37,636 nucleotides of DNA from positions 1-37,636 of IMG/VR virus record IMGVR_UViG_3300037071_005240, one strand, 5' to 3'. The first letter of the stretch is position 1; each line of letters begins with the position of its first letter. The stretch is from a virus. Under the pieces are notes generated by a model. It was not told the DNA's origin and searched no databases. It saw only the letters and a list, made by a program, of their open reading frames with translations. Positions 1-7,895 of the stretch are shown in pieces. The position numbers and the translations under genes were made by a program.

Positions 1-68
1 CTCCGGTCGAGATCAAAGACTCTGCTACTTACGGAGAGTTCATGGCTTTTACCCTGGCTCCGGCTTAG
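1..68 (+). CDS. 3' end of an upstream gene (partial)
   Basis: One frame is open from the left edge and stops with TAG at 66-68, giving a 21-residue tail that ends EFMAFTLAPA. Nothing in it identifies the protein. Another frame stays open to about 153 and would overlap the next gene, so the frame choice is not certain. The 54 bases between this stop and the next start hold only a weak ribosome site (AGAAGGGA). Confidence 0.4.
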   Translation, partial: PVEIKDSATYGEFMAFTLAPA

Positions 69-122
69 GGTATGGGATTCATCAGCATGAGGGCAAATGG
101 TTTTATTTAGAAGGGATTCTCG

Positions 123-413
123 ATGACGGAAGAAAAATCGCTAACTCCAATTAGTGACGTAGTTAAAAAAATTCTCAAACAATCAGCAAATATGGTCAAT
201 CACCCAACCCATTATAATTCTCTTGGAGCCGTCTGCCCTAAATGCGGCAATCCAATCGAGTGCATCGATGTAGTCAGAGAGATGAATTTTAACATTGGAA
301 ACTCTGTAAAATATTTATGGCGTCAAGGAGAGAAAGGAGATGCTGTCACCGATCTCAAGAAAGCTATTTGGTACATCGAAGACAAAATAAAAAGACTGGA
401 AATGGACAAATAA
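123..413 (+). CDS. DUF3310 (SaV-like) phage protein
   Basis: A 96-residue protein of the DUF3310 family, common in tailed phages. Seen: VNHPTHYN near residue 25, then ECIDVV, GNSVKYLWR and DLKKAIWYIEDKIKRL in the family order. An extra CPKCG pair sits between the HPTHY and ECIDVV blocks, an insertion that could bind a metal. The biochemical role of the family is unsettled; it is often annotated as nucleotide-kinase-like. It directly precedes thyX, which fits nucleotide metabolism. AGAAGGGA upstream is a plausible ribosome site. Confidence 0.8.
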   Translation: MTEEKSLTPISDVVKKILKQSANMVNHPTHYNSLGAVCPKCGNPIECIDVVREMNFNIGNSVKYLWRQGEKGDAVTDLKKAIWYIEDKIKRLEMDK

Positions 414-418
414 AAATC

Positions 419-1072
419 ATGCAAGTTAGCTTACAAGAAATTACAGAAGAAGCCGAAAGAAACATCATCAATATTGCTAGAGTGAGCAATCCAGCTAATC
501 AAAACAACCCTGAATACGCCAAGCTGATTAAATATTGCATCACACACCAGCACTGGTCGGTATTCGAGCATAGTTTTATGACTTTAGAGATAGAAACATC
601 AACGGCGATTGCAACTCAAATCCTTCGCCACCGCAGTTTCACTTTCCAACAATTCAGCCAGAGATACGCCGATCCGACTCAGCTAGGTTTCGAGCCGATT
701 GAATTAAGGCGACAGGCAGAGAAAAACCGACAGAGTTCGATGCTAAGAATTGAGGAAGCCGACGAAAAAGTTTTAGAAGAAACATGGTTCATGCTTCTCG
801 AAGACATACAGCATCTCTATAATCGCATGATTGACGCTGGAGTTGCTAAAGAGTGCGCCCGCTTTATTCTCCCACAATGCACAGCCACTCGCATGTATAT
901 GAGTGGCAACATCAGAAGTTGGATTCATTTTATCCAGCTTCGATGTGGGGAAGATGTTCAGCTTGAACATCGCCAAGTTGCTTTAGCGGCAAAGAAAATT
1001 TTTTGTCGAGAGCTTCCGGTTACGGCTTCGGCTCTCGAATGGGTAGGCGATAGAGGAAAGGAAAATCCATGA
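419..1072 (+). CDS. thyX: FAD-dependent thymidylate synthase ThyX
   Basis: A 217-residue flavin-dependent thymidylate synthase, which makes dTMP from dUMP using methylene-tetrahydrofolate and FAD. The signature RHR-(7 residues)-S is at residues 70-80 (RHRSFTFQQFS), followed by QRYAD. HWSVFEHS at residues 45-52 is the other typical ThyX block. The length matches the family. The ATG at 419 lies 5 bases after the DUF3310 stop; the same frame is open further upstream, but that part overlaps the DUF3310 gene and is not ThyX-like. The stop overlaps a downstream ATG (ATGA). Confidence 0.95.
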   Translation: MQVSLQEITEEAERNIINIARVSNPANQNNPEYAKLIKYCITHQHWSVFEHSFMTLEIETSTAIATQILRHRSFTFQQFSQRYADPTQLGFEPIELRRQAEKNRQSSMLRIEEADEKVLEETWFMLLEDIQHLYNRMIDAGVAKECARFILPQCTATRMYMSGNIRSWIHFIQLRCGEDVQLEHRQVALAAKKIFCRELPVTASALEWVGDRGKENP

Positions 1073-1140
1073 CCGGAAAATTTGAAGCCATGTGTTTTGT
1101 TTTGAGATTTGCTAACTTGAGAATGATTTTAGGGGGACAA

Positions 1141-1347
1141 ATGAGTTGGTTTAGAAAAGGATCGGCTGAAGAAGATAGAGTTGTCTCAGAAGCGGCTGAA
1201 GAACTGATTAAAGGTTCGATGGATGCCGATATGGTCAATAAAGTTGATCTCCACACTGGAATCAATCTTCGAGATCATGTGACCATTGAAGAAATAGAAG
1301 ATTGGGCGCGTGACCGCGACCTTCGCCGGATGACGAATAGGAATTGA
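1141..1347 (+). CDS. small hypothetical protein
   Basis: An acidic 68-residue protein (MSWFRKGSAEEDR...) with no recognised domain. The ATG at 1141 was chosen because AGGGGG stands directly before it at a good distance. The frame is also open from an ATG at 1069, which overlaps the thyX stop (ATGA) and would add 24 residues, MTGKFEAM onward. That longer form cannot be excluded. The stop lies 1 base before the next ATG, so the gene is translationally coupled in the left operon. Confidence 0.6.
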   Translation: MSWFRKGSAEEDRVVSEAAEELIKGSMDADMVNKVDLHTGINLRDHVTIEEIEDWARDRDLRRMTNRN

Positions 1348-1348
1348 G

Positions 1349-1837
1349 ATGTGTGCCGACATAGCAGCGACCCAAACCAGTAAAACCCAAGACTGGATGA
1401 CGCCTTTATGGTTATTCAACCTACTCGACCTAGAATTTAGCTTTACTCTCGATGTTTGCGCCGATAAAGATAATACGCTTTGTGACGATTGGTTTGACAG
1501 AGATAAAGATGGATTAAAGCAAAACTGGTCAGGAATTTGTTTCTGTAACCCGCCGTACAACCAGGCAAAATTATGGGTAGAAAAAGCATACCATGAAGCA
1601 GAAAAAGGAAATTGTACAGCGGTCTTACTTATCGCGGCGAGAACCGATACACGTTACTTTTGGTCGTTCGCCCGCCACGGAGAAATCCGTTTCTTACCTG
1701 GAAGACTCAAGTTCGATCTATTCGAAGGAACAAAATTCTCTGCTCCTTTCCCTTCTGCCGTGGTTATTTTTAGACAAAATAATATCGAGCCAAAGGTCGT
1801 TTTTTGGGACATTCGGGAGCCTAAACATGCAATTTAA
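1349..1837 (+). CDS. phage DNA N6-adenine methyltransferase (Dam family)
   Basis: A 162-residue protein of the phage DNA N-6-adenine methyltransferase family (PF05869-like). Seen: DWMTP at 15-19, the LDVCAD block at 34-39, and the catalytic NPPY motif at 67-70. These occur in the order and spacing of that short family, which lacks a separate target-recognition domain. It probably methylates adenine in phage DNA, either for protection from host nucleases or for timing. It is one of four DNA methyltransferases in this window. The 3' end overlaps the next small gene by 11 bases. Confidence 0.88.
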   Translation: MCADIAATQTSKTQDWMTPLWLFNLLDLEFSFTLDVCADKDNTLCDDWFDRDKDGLKQNWSGICFCNPPYNQAKLWVEKAYHEAEKGNCTAVLLIAARTDTRYFWSFARHGEIRFLPGRLKFDLFEGTKFSAPFPSAVVIFRQNNIEPKVVFWDIREPKHAI

Positions 1838-1967
1838 TAACTTTAGCGGGATGGGAAATCCGCTTCAAAGCTGTGTCGGTTGCGTGACTTGTTTGGGCTG
1901 TCTATCCGTGATAGGGATTGGGATTTTCTTTCTCTGTCTGGTTGTGATTGCGGGGATATTTAACTGA
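1827..1967 (+). CDS. small Cys-rich membrane protein
   Basis: A 46-residue frame starting at an ATG inside the 3' end of the methyltransferase gene. The sequence has five cysteines, four of them in C-x2-C-x2-C-x2-C spacing (residues 16-25: CVGCVTCLGC), followed by a hydrophobic helix to the C-terminus. It looks like a single-pass membrane peptide. The TGA overlaps the next ATG by one base, typical of genuine coupled phage genes. The function is unknown. Confidence 0.6.
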   Translation: MQFNNFSGMGNPLQSCVGCVTCLGCLSVIGIGIFFLCLVVIAGIFN

Positions 1968-2077
1968 TGAGCGAAGAATTTATGAACTATGTCCTGATTT
2001 TCGTTGCCTTCTGCTGCGGGCTGTTTATACTCTCCGCTACCTGGGCAATCATTAGCAAAGGTCTGTGCCTACAATGA
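1967..2077 (+). CDS. small membrane protein
   Basis: A 36-residue frame (MSEEFMNYVLIF...) with one hydrophobic helix covering residues 7-30. It is coupled on both sides: its ATG overlaps the previous TGA by one base and its TGA overlaps the next ATG (ATGA at 2074). The overlaps are the main evidence that it is translated. It has no recognised family. Confidence 0.55.
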   Translation: MSEEFMNYVLIFVAFCCGLFILSATWAIISKGLCLQ

Positions 2078-2697
2078 CAGATGACTTCTGGATTCCGATT
2101 GACTTCAGTGAAGATACGAATGTCCGGCTCTATAACGCGGTGATGGCTTGCCATCTAGTCCACACCTATACACTTGAAAATCTGAACAGTTATTTTCTTT
2201 TTCACGCCGAAAACTATCTGTTGCAGAATTTTAGAAAGGAACTGGTTATTTTTCTGAAAGAGAGAAAAGAAAATCTTCCGGCTCAGTATTACAGTCTGGT
2301 CAGAGCCGCCGAGAAAACTTTTCCTTACTTCTCAGAAAATAAAAAATTTAATAAAAAAGGAAAATTTCTGGATGTAAAACCGATCCCCTCTGTGGATTAC
2401 AAAGACATTCAAATCGAGACTCGCCTAGTCTGGAGAAAATATCTGGCTCTGAATAATCTGATTACGACTACATACGGAAGTATTCATCTGGATGAGAAAA
2501 ACTGGTCTGATATTGTGGCGGAACAGGCAGCCGGAAAAGGAATCGATTTCGATGCTGTCCCCTTCTACTGGCACAGCATCGTAGTTCGAGTCGATGGGGA
2601 TAACTCAACGCTGCGGTTCAATCTACACGAACCCTATTCAAAGTTTGGAAAGCGGGCGAAAAAGGAAATGAAAGCTCATGCCAAAGAAGGAACCTAA
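2074..2697 (+). CDS. hypothetical protein, 207 aa
   Basis: Not recognised. It is a mixed-composition soluble protein with aromatic-rich segments (for example FPYFSENKKF and FYWHSIVVRV) and a basic C-terminus. The start at 2074 overlaps the previous stop (ATGA); a GTG at 2065 would add three residues. The C-terminus overlaps the next gene by 20 bases. Confidence 0.75.
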   Translation: MTDDFWIPIDFSEDTNVRLYNAVMACHLVHTYTLENLNSYFLFHAENYLLQNFRKELVIFLKERKENLPAQYYSLVRAAEKTFPYFSENKKFNKKGKFLDVKPIPSVDYKDIQIETRLVWRKYLALNNLITTTYGSIHLDEKNWSDIVAEQAAGKGIDFDAVPFYWHSIVVRVDGDNSTLRFNLHEPYSKFGKRAKKEMKAHAKEGT

Positions 2698-2905
2698 ACA
2701 AGTGACCGAACGAGAAGCAGAAGCAGATGTGATTGTGATCCGGCTCTTTTGCGATGTGGATAATGCCCAGATGCAAGCAACCGGAAAGCAGCTTCTCTCG
2801 AACCCACCTAAATTCGAGTACCAATGCCCGACCTGTAAGCATCGAGTGATCTCGACTAAGCAGTATCCGTTGATTGTCTATAAGGAGAAAAAGATAGAAG
2901 CATGA
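2678..2905 (+). CDS. small protein with one Cys pair
   Basis: A 75-residue protein with a charged N-terminus and a single CPTCK knuckle near residue 50, half of a zinc-ribbon-like site. It could bind metal as a dimer. It overlaps the preceding gene by 20 bases and the following one by 4 (ATGA). No family is recognised. Confidence 0.65.
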   Translation: MPKKEPKQVTEREAEADVIVIRLFCDVDNAQMQATGKQLLSNPPKFEYQCPTCKHRVISTKQYPLIVYKEKKIEA

Positions 2906-3228
2906 ACATCGATAACTGGCTGGTCGAAGAAGAAGTTAGCCCAATCCCGATGCCGAACATTCGAGCCGTCTATATCCGACTTCTTGAGCAGATGATAGAA
3001 GCTCTCAGAGAGTCCCAGAAATTGAAATTGGGAGAGGGAGAGCCTGAACAGATTATCCCGACTTATAACTTACCCACTGTGGTTTTAGCCTATCTTAAAC
3101 AGGATAAAGCAGATAATAAAGCGATGGCTCAGATGCTCTGTTTCCGTGACTATCGAGCCTTTCGAAGTTATATGAATAGTTTAGAGATGGAAGGAGAGGT
3201 TTTAGCCGGATACACAAAGGAAAAATGA
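2902..3228 (+). CDS. hypothetical protein, 108 aa
   Basis: Not recognised. It is predominantly helical, with a leucine- and charge-rich middle (IRLLEQMIEALRESQKL) and a C-terminal segment that could be a short helix-turn-helix (FRDYRAFRSYMNSLEMEGE). ATGA overlaps at both ends place it firmly in the left operon. Its position next to a ParB-like gene makes a DNA-related role possible, but only as a guess. Confidence 0.7.
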   Translation: MNIDNWLVEEEVSPIPMPNIRAVYIRLLEQMIEALRESQKLKLGEGEPEQIIPTYNLPTVVLAYLKQDKADNKAMAQMLCFRDYRAFRSYMNSLEMEGEVLAGYTKEK

Positions 3229-4190
3229 AACTCCTAGAAGCAGTAAAGTTTCCCTTAGTAACTCATACGAATCTGGCGATTGCTCGCCAGCTAGTTATTA
3301 CCAGAGAAAGAGAAGAAAAAATGGTAAATTTAATACCCATTACCACAGACGGCAAAACACTTTATGCAGAAAAAGGAATGTCTCCCGTGGGAGACAAATT
3401 CTCAACTGAAAATGATGAGAAGCTAACTTATTATGCCAGCACTGATTACGATAAGTTTTCACTGATCTACTTCAACCGTCCTATTGAAGAAGAAAAAGTT
3501 CAAAAACTTCAAAAAGCGATTCGAGAAGGCAGGAACTACCTCATCAACTACCCTGGCAATGTCACACCGGAAGGGATTATCACCGATGGACAGCACCGCC
3601 ACGCCGCTGCAAAGAGAGAAAAAGTACCTTTTTGCTATATCGTCAGCGCAAATTTCGCAATGGACGACGCTATCGCTGCCAATATAGTCACAAGTAACTG
3701 GACGACAGAGCAGTATATGGATTCCTTCGCTGCTAGGGGGTTCCCAGAATATGTAAAAATTAAAAATTTTTATCTGGAGAATTCGTGGGTAAAAATTTCA
3801 ACACTACCCAAGCTATGCACGACCAAAGGCTATGGCCGGTTGAATTTCAATAACGGCCATTACGAAGCAGATCGTATGAAATATGCCGGAGAAGTAGTAG
3901 CGATGGTCAATGGTTTCCGCCGTTTCATCGGTGACAAACAGGCTGAATATAACCCATTTGTACAGACTGTTATGAACCTGGCTCTCAATCCGAATTACCA
4001 CCAAAAACGAATGATGGAAAAAATGGAGCAAAGAGGGAGTCTCTTTCATCGCTGTGCCAACGTCCCGCAATATCTGGAGATTCTGACAGAGATATACAAT
4101 TATCGAGTGAATCCTATCAATCGATTTTCTCTGTCGGAAGCCTTTGCTAACGCTCGTTGGCAGAGAGACAAGACCGAAAGTAAGCCATAG
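3225..4190 (+). CDS. ParB/sulfiredoxin-fold protein
   Basis: A 321-residue protein with a ParB-like N-terminal domain. NRPI at 84-87 is followed by KLQKAIREG, and the hallmark DGQHRHAAAK is at 121-130. In this superfamily the motif binds nucleotide; members act as partition proteins, nucleases or modification factors. The C-terminal half is not recognised. An internal ATG at residue 33 (MVNLIPI) has a purine-rich leader and may be the true start. It is the last gene before a strong hairpin. Confidence 0.75.
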   Translation: MKLLEAVKFPLVTHTNLAIARQLVITREREEKMVNLIPITTDGKTLYAEKGMSPVGDKFSTENDEKLTYYASTDYDKFSLIYFNRPIEEEKVQKLQKAIREGRNYLINYPGNVTPEGIITDGQHRHAAAKREKVPFCYIVSANFAMDDAIAANIVTSNWTTEQYMDSFAARGFPEYVKIKNFYLENSWVKISTLPKLCTTKGYGRLNFNNGHYEADRMKYAGEVVAMVNGFRRFIGDKQAEYNPFVQTVMNLALNPNYHQKRMMEKMEQRGSLFHRCANVPQYLEILTEIYNYRVNPINRFSLSEAFANARWQRDKTESKP

Positions 4191-4200
4191 AAAATTTTAT

Positions 4201-4240
4201 TTTATTTTCCTACCCCGTTTCGATGGGGTAGGAAAATAAA
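4201..4240 (+). terminator. perfect 16-bp stem-loop between genes
   Basis: Bases 4201-4216 and 4225-4240 are exact reverse complements around an 8-base loop, with an A/T-rich stem base and a CCTACCCC core. It follows the ParB-like gene by 10 bases. The A/T flanks would let it act as a terminator in either direction. It also forms the upstream part of a leader motif that recurs before other genes (18450 and 34194). Confidence 0.7.
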
Positions 4241-4260
4241 AAATTTTTAGGAGAAAAATA
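4241..4260 (+). promoter_or_regulatory. recurrent A/T leader with AGGAG ribosome site
   Basis: AAATTTTTAGGAGAAAAATA leads directly into the GTG start at 4261. The same leader, AAATTTTAGGAGAAAA with minor changes, precedes several minus-strand genes (starts at 17635, 18426, 25614 and 34155). It fixes the GTG as the start codon. Confidence 0.7.
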
Positions 4261-4677
4261 GTGGATAAATTTAAATGGCGACACCTTACAGAAATCTATG
4301 AGCTTGGCGAAATAGAACAGATTCTAGGAAAGGCTCTTGGCTACCCGTTCTATAAAGACGACCCAAAAAATTTTCCAGGTGCGACAGAAGAAACCGGAGT
4401 TTGTGTGGGCGAGTTGGCTCCAATTGACCTGGCTGATCAAGCGGCCAAAGAAATCAAGAGACTCAGAGGCGAGCTAGAAGAAAAGAAACAGGAGATTCTA
4501 AAATCAGTCGAAGGGGAGAAAGAACTGATTCAAGAACTGATGGGGATCAGAATCCGCTTTACTCATCTTGAATATATGGCCGAAGAACTAAAAAAAGAAG
4601 CAGAGAAAGATCGCATCTATGTCTACAAGCTCATTCGAGAACTCAGAGGAACCGAAGAAGAAAGCACACCCCGCTAA
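4261..4677 (+). CDS. coiled-coil hypothetical protein
   Basis: A 138-residue protein that starts with GTG directly behind AGGAGAAAAATA. Residues about 60-135 are rich in E, K, L and R in heptad-like order (KRLRGELEEKKQEILK), suggesting a long coiled coil. The N-terminal 50 residues include GKALGYPFYKDDP, which is not recognised. It overlaps the following methyltransferase by 59 bases. Confidence 0.7.
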   Translation: MDKFKWRHLTEIYELGEIEQILGKALGYPFYKDDPKNFPGATEETGVCVGELAPIDLADQAAKEIKRLRGELEEKKQEILKSVEGEKELIQELMGIRIRFTHLEYMAEELKKEAEKDRIYVYKLIRELRGTEEESTPR

Positions 4678-5422
4678 ATACTCCGATGCTCTCTTGCCTG
4701 TCTTGAAAGAAGCTCTCGAAGGGTATACGAGAATCCTTGACCCGATGGCCGGAACCGGAAAGCTAAGAGAAATTCGACCGGATGCCTATTTGCTCGAAAT
4801 CGAGCCGGAGTGGGCTGAGATGAGGGGAGCGACCGTGGGCGATGCACTTGCTCTCCCCTGGCCGGACGGCTTCTTTGATGCGATCTGTACCAGCCCCTCT
4901 TATGGAAACCGGATGGCGGATCACCACGAAGCAAAAGATAAGAGCAAGAGAAACACCTATCGACATATTTTAGGGAGAGAGCTTCACCCTCACAACTCCG
5001 GCCAACTCCAGTGGGGGAGAGCCTATCGAGAGTTTCACTATCTCGCCTGGAAGGAAGTAAAAAGGGTACTTCGACCGGAAGGGCGATTTGTTTTAAACAT
5101 TTCGAATCACATTCGAAAGGGCAAGCTCGTTCCGGTCACAGATTTCCATTTTATGCTGCTTTACTCTATCGGATTTGAAAGTGTGAAAAGTATCAAGGTG
5201 AAGACACCCAGACAGAAGCAGGGACAAAACGGAGAAAAAAGAGTCGAGTATGAATCGGTTCTAATTTTTAAAAAGAAAAAAATTTTTACTCAGGAGTATG
5301 AAAATTTTAGTGAGTTTGAAGAATACTGGCCTTCTTTGGAGAGAATGTCTCTCGATGGGGGCATCGATAGGTTTTCCTACTTCCCAATTTCAGGACAGGA
5401 GAAGAACAATGAGAATGAATAG
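4619..5422 (+). CDS. DNA amino-methyltransferase (N4-C or N6-A)
   Basis: A 267-residue SAM-dependent DNA methyltransferase. The SAM-binding motif I is DPMAGTG at 41-47. The catalytic motif IV appears as TSPSYGNR at 91-98, where most N4-cytosine enzymes have TSPPY and the third residue is changed to S. KEVKRVLRPEGRFVLNIS follows as in beta-type enzymes. It has no cognate endonuclease beside it, so self-modification is more likely than restriction. The start overlaps the preceding gene by 59 bases; no closer start exists in this frame. Confidence 0.8.
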   Translation: MSTSSFENSEEPKKKAHPAKYSDALLPVLKEALEGYTRILDPMAGTGKLREIRPDAYLLEIEPEWAEMRGATVGDALALPWPDGFFDAICTSPSYGNRMADHHEAKDKSKRNTYRHILGRELHPHNSGQLQWGRAYREFHYLAWKEVKRVLRPEGRFVLNISNHIRKGKLVPVTDFHFMLLYSIGFESVKSIKVKTPRQKQGQNGEKRVEYESVLIFKKKKIFTQEYENFSEFEEYWPSLERMSLDGGIDRFSYFPISGQEKNNENE

Positions 5423-5969
5423 ACGTGATTTTTTAAAGGGGATGTTAGCGATTTCGGCAGTTGCCGCGATTCCGATGGTGGGGATGGCTCCGGAAACACC
5501 CGCCTCTTTCTTGGACATTGCCCCTATCTTCGAAATCTCCGATTATCTGGAGACAGAAGCGAAGAAGTGGGGAAGACTTGGCAGACTTCGAGTGGGAGAA
5601 AGCTGGTTCCCGCTTGAAGATGCTTCAATCACGATGCGAAGGGTACATACACCAAAAAATATGGGGATTATCGGAAAGGATTATCAGATTTCACCCCAAT
5701 ATCCAAAGGAATATCCTCTTATAGCCTCTCCCTGGAAAATCGAGCTTGCAATCTCCGTCTGGACGCCAAACGATGTGTGGATGATTGAGGAAATCAGCCA
5801 GGAAAAAGAATTCGAGATCAATGCCGGAGAGATAGGATTCATGGGCAAAGGATTCGCCACTACTTTTGGATTTAACCACACCCTCTATCCGGATGGAGAA
5901 TATATCCCTACCTATCTGCTCACTCTCGAAGGGACGGAAAAGCTGGTAAGAAAGGCAGCAGGAATATGA
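5409..5969 (+). CDS. Tat-signal-bearing exported protein, unknown function
   Basis: A 186-residue protein. The N-terminus has the twin-arginine motif RRDFLKG, a hydrophobic stretch (MLAISAVAAIPMVGMA) and an A-x-A-like exit, so the predicted precursor would be exported folded by the Tat pathway. The start at 5409 follows CAGGAGAAGAACA; a start at 5415 would also retain the signal. The mature part is not recognised, though it has beta-rich segments such as PWKIELAISVWTPNDVWMI. It overlaps the upstream methyltransferase by 14 bases and the next gene by 4. Tat substrates are unusual in phages. Confidence 0.75.
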   Translation: MRMNRRDFLKGMLAISAVAAIPMVGMAPETPASFLDIAPIFEISDYLETEAKKWGRLGRLRVGESWFPLEDASITMRRVHTPKNMGIIGKDYQISPQYPKEYPLIASPWKIELAISVWTPNDVWMIEEISQEKEFEINAGEIGFMGKGFATTFGFNHTLYPDGEYIPTYLLTLEGTEKLVRKAAGI

Positions 5970-6325
5970 AAGTGATTATTGCCGGTTCCCGAACGATCAA
6001 GGATTATGAGACAGTCGCCCGCGTCATCGAAGAAGTTGAATGGGAGAAAGAAATTACCGAAGTCGTCTGTGGCATGGCGAGTGGGGTTGACGATCTTGGC
6101 CGGAAATGGGCGAGAAGCAAGGGAATTCCTGTGCTGGAAATGCCCGCCGACTGGAATAAACACGGCAGATCAGCCGGACCGATCCGAAACGAAGAAATGG
6201 CGAAAGATGCCGATGCCCTCATTCTCATTTGGGACGGCAAGAGCAAAGGCAGCGCCGATATGCTGCGACAGGCAAAGAAACATGGCCTAAAAATTTATGG
6301 CTATGTTGTTGTGGGGAGAGTATGA
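5966..6325 (+). CDS. DUF2493 / SLOG-fold protein (YspA-like)
   Basis: A 119-residue protein with the DUF2493 pattern: VIIAGSRTI at the N-terminus, CGMASGVDDLGRKWA, PADWNKHGRSAGPIRNEEM and LILIWDGKSKGSADM. The fold is SLOG (Rossmann-like), and related members bind nucleotide-derived ligands. The function in phages is not established. ATGA overlaps at both ends. Confidence 0.9.
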   Translation: MKVIIAGSRTIKDYETVARVIEEVEWEKEITEVVCGMASGVDDLGRKWARSKGIPVLEMPADWNKHGRSAGPIRNEEMAKDADALILIWDGKSKGSADMLRQAKKHGLKIYGYVVVGRV

Positions 6326-6897
6326 ACGAGATCAAACCGTGCCCTTTTTGCGGGGAGAAAGCTAAAGTCGTGATTCGTGTCCGGAATGGGAGCGAACATT
6401 TCTCTGTGAGATGTTCTCGTCCCTGGTTTATGTGCCGTGGCGCGGCTGTTCCGGAGACACAGGTACAAGCGGCAAGCGAAGAAGAAGCAATCAAAGAATG
6501 GAACAAGCGTCCGACTGAAACCGGCACTGACGACCCACTTATTACAAATGAGCAATTAAAAGAATTGCTCGGTAGAGCAAGAGGGATGGATAAAACCCAT
6601 CGAGATACGATGTGGGAAGCTCTGATATTTGTAAGAGGAACTTACGAGAGAGAACGAGAAGAACTAAAATATGATCGTGGCGAGATGATTAAGGAAATGA
6701 TAGAGAAAGACGAAAAGATCAGACAACTAGAGAGCAAGTTGGCAGGAACTAGAGTGGTAATGTCTAGTGCGATGCAGGAGGCAGTAGAGGCGCGATCTGA
6801 ACTGGCACAAGCACTATTGAGGTTGATTGAAGTATACGACCTACTAGATGATAAGGCGCGCTACAAGCAACTGACAGGAAGCGAGAGGGAGAAATGA
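6322..6897 (+). CDS. Lar-like zinc protein with long coiled coil
   Basis: A 191-residue protein. The N-terminus has CPFCG (C7, C10) and a second Cys pair at C31 and C38, then EEEAIKEWNKR, the pattern of Lar-family restriction-alleviation zinc-ribbon domains. Residues about 90-185 are a charged coiled coil. A role in blocking host restriction would fit the methyltransferases around it, but only the zinc-ribbon similarity is visible. The start at 6322 overlaps the preceding stop. Confidence 0.7.
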   Translation: MNEIKPCPFCGEKAKVVIRVRNGSEHFSVRCSRPWFMCRGAAVPETQVQAASEEEAIKEWNKRPTETGTDDPLITNEQLKELLGRARGMDKTHRDTMWEALIFVRGTYEREREELKYDRGEMIKEMIEKDEKIRQLESKLAGTRVVMSSAMQEAVEARSELAQALLRLIEVYDLLDDKARYKQLTGSEREK

Positions 6898-7196
6898 GCG
6901 ATGTATTTGGACGAGTCGTAATGGACGCGTCGGTGGCAAATGCAAAACGTATAGAGGCACTAAAGGAGAGAGTTGCAGAACTCGAAGCAGCCAACGCCGC
7001 GCTTGAGGCGAGGCTGGCGGAACGGGATGAGTGGGAGGTTGTGCCGGATGGAATCCACAATACAGATAGCCCCGAAGTGTTATATGTCAAAGATAAGCTG
7101 TTGTCTATCGTTGGCGAATACTGGGTATATTTGCCACAGGATTATGCGCTATGTCGCCGTCGCACAGCCACAGAAAGCGAAGGAGAGAAAAAATAA
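6894..7196 (+). CDS. coiled-coil hypothetical protein
   Basis: A 100-residue protein. Residues 15-48 form a clear coiled coil (KRIEALKERVAELEAANAAL). The C-terminal half (VPDGIHNTDSPEVLYVKDK) is not recognised. It overlaps the previous gene by 4 bases. Confidence 0.65.
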   Translation: MSDVFGRVVMDASVANAKRIEALKERVAELEAANAALEARLAERDEWEVVPDGIHNTDSPEVLYVKDKLLSIVGEYWVYLPQDYALCRRRTATESEGEKK

Positions 7197-7199
7197 AAA

Positions 7200-7397
7200 A
7201 TGTATATCGTTATCGAAGAATCTCTCTTGATTAACAAGGGTATGAAAGCGAAGAATTCTGCTGTAGAAGTTTTTATCAGCAGAGCCGGAAATAATATCTT
7301 TTTCACTGACAAAGATGATGCGATTATGATTACCCTGACAGCAGAAGAATTAAGATCGGTATGGAGAGGGCTGGATATAGAGAGTGATTTTGGATGA
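7200..7397 (+). CDS. hypothetical protein, 65 aa
   Basis: A small mixed alpha/beta protein (MYIVIEESLLINKG...) ending LDIESDFG. Its stop overlaps the next ATG (ATGA). No family is recognised. Confidence 0.6.
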   Translation: MYIVIEESLLINKGMKAKNSAVEVFISRAGNNIFFTDKDDAIMITLTAEELRSVWRGLDIESDFG

Positions 7398-7534
7398 GAG
7401 AACTTTTATTTCTTAGTATCTTGATCCTGTGGTTCCTGCTCGCTGAAATCTGGAAAACAGGTGTGAAATTGGGAGCGATGTTGCTGCTTCTGGGGATTTT
7501 TACTTTTCTAGCCGGAATCTTACTCTCGTTTTGA
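7394..7534 (+). CDS. small two-helix membrane protein
   Basis: A 46-residue frame coupled to the previous gene by an ATGA overlap. Residues 3-18 (ELLFLSILILWFLLAE) and 26-46 are strongly hydrophobic and are separated by WKTG, which suggests a two-span hairpin. The function is unknown; a holin-like or regulatory membrane peptide is possible. Confidence 0.6.
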   Translation: MRELLFLSILILWFLLAEIWKTGVKLGAMLLLLGIFTFLAGILLSF

Positions 7535-7545
7535 AAGGAGGAAAA

Positions 7546-7839
7546 ATGAATTTCCCTAAGAAACAAATTATAAAACGGCTAATCAGAGAAGATTCTCCGC
7601 TTCTAAAGAGTCTGGATGAGAAAGAGAAACAGATTGTAAGCCTGATTAACTCTGACATAACCCATGAACAGATACGACAGGAAATGGGGATGAATAAGTC
7701 GTCATTAGATAGAGCTATTCAAGCAATCCACAAGAAACTGCATGTTCATTATGCGTCATCTCCTAAATCTCGATCTAAGAATGAGACAAGCTACCGTCCA
7801 GCATGGGACAAACCCTATACGGGAGAAAAGATACCGTAA
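7546..7839 (+). CDS. LuxR/sigma-4-type HTH protein
   Basis: A 97-residue protein. Residues about 25-70 (EKEKQIVSLINSDITHEQI then NKSSLDRAIQAIHKKLHVH) match the helix-turn-helix of LuxR/GerE or sigma region 4 domains. The start at 7546 follows a perfect AAAGGAGG. It is probably a transcription regulator for the phage and is the last gene of the + block before a terminator. A second HTH protein of the same type is at 19620-19997. Confidence 0.75.
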   Translation: MNFPKKQIIKRLIREDSPLLKSLDEKEKQIVSLINSDITHEQIRQEMGMNKSSLDRAIQAIHKKLHVHYASSPKSRSKNETSYRPAWDKPYTGEKIP

Positions 7840-7860
7840 GAGTCGAGTGAGATAAGAAGG

Positions 7861-7890
7861 AAAAAGAGAGCCGAGCTTGGCTCTCTTTTT
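7861..7890. terminator. bidirectional terminator between convergent genes
   Basis: AAAAAGAGAGCC at 7861-7872 pairs perfectly with GGCTCTCTTTTT at 7879-7890 around a 6-base loop. It lies between the end of the + block and the end of the - strand RHH genes, and it has a T-run on both strands. Confidence 0.9.
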
Positions 7891-7895
7891 GTTAC

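Noticed and set aside
4201-4240. Riboswitch
   Set aside because: It is a single simple hairpin with no conserved aptamer features. Terminator or mRNA-stability element is simpler.
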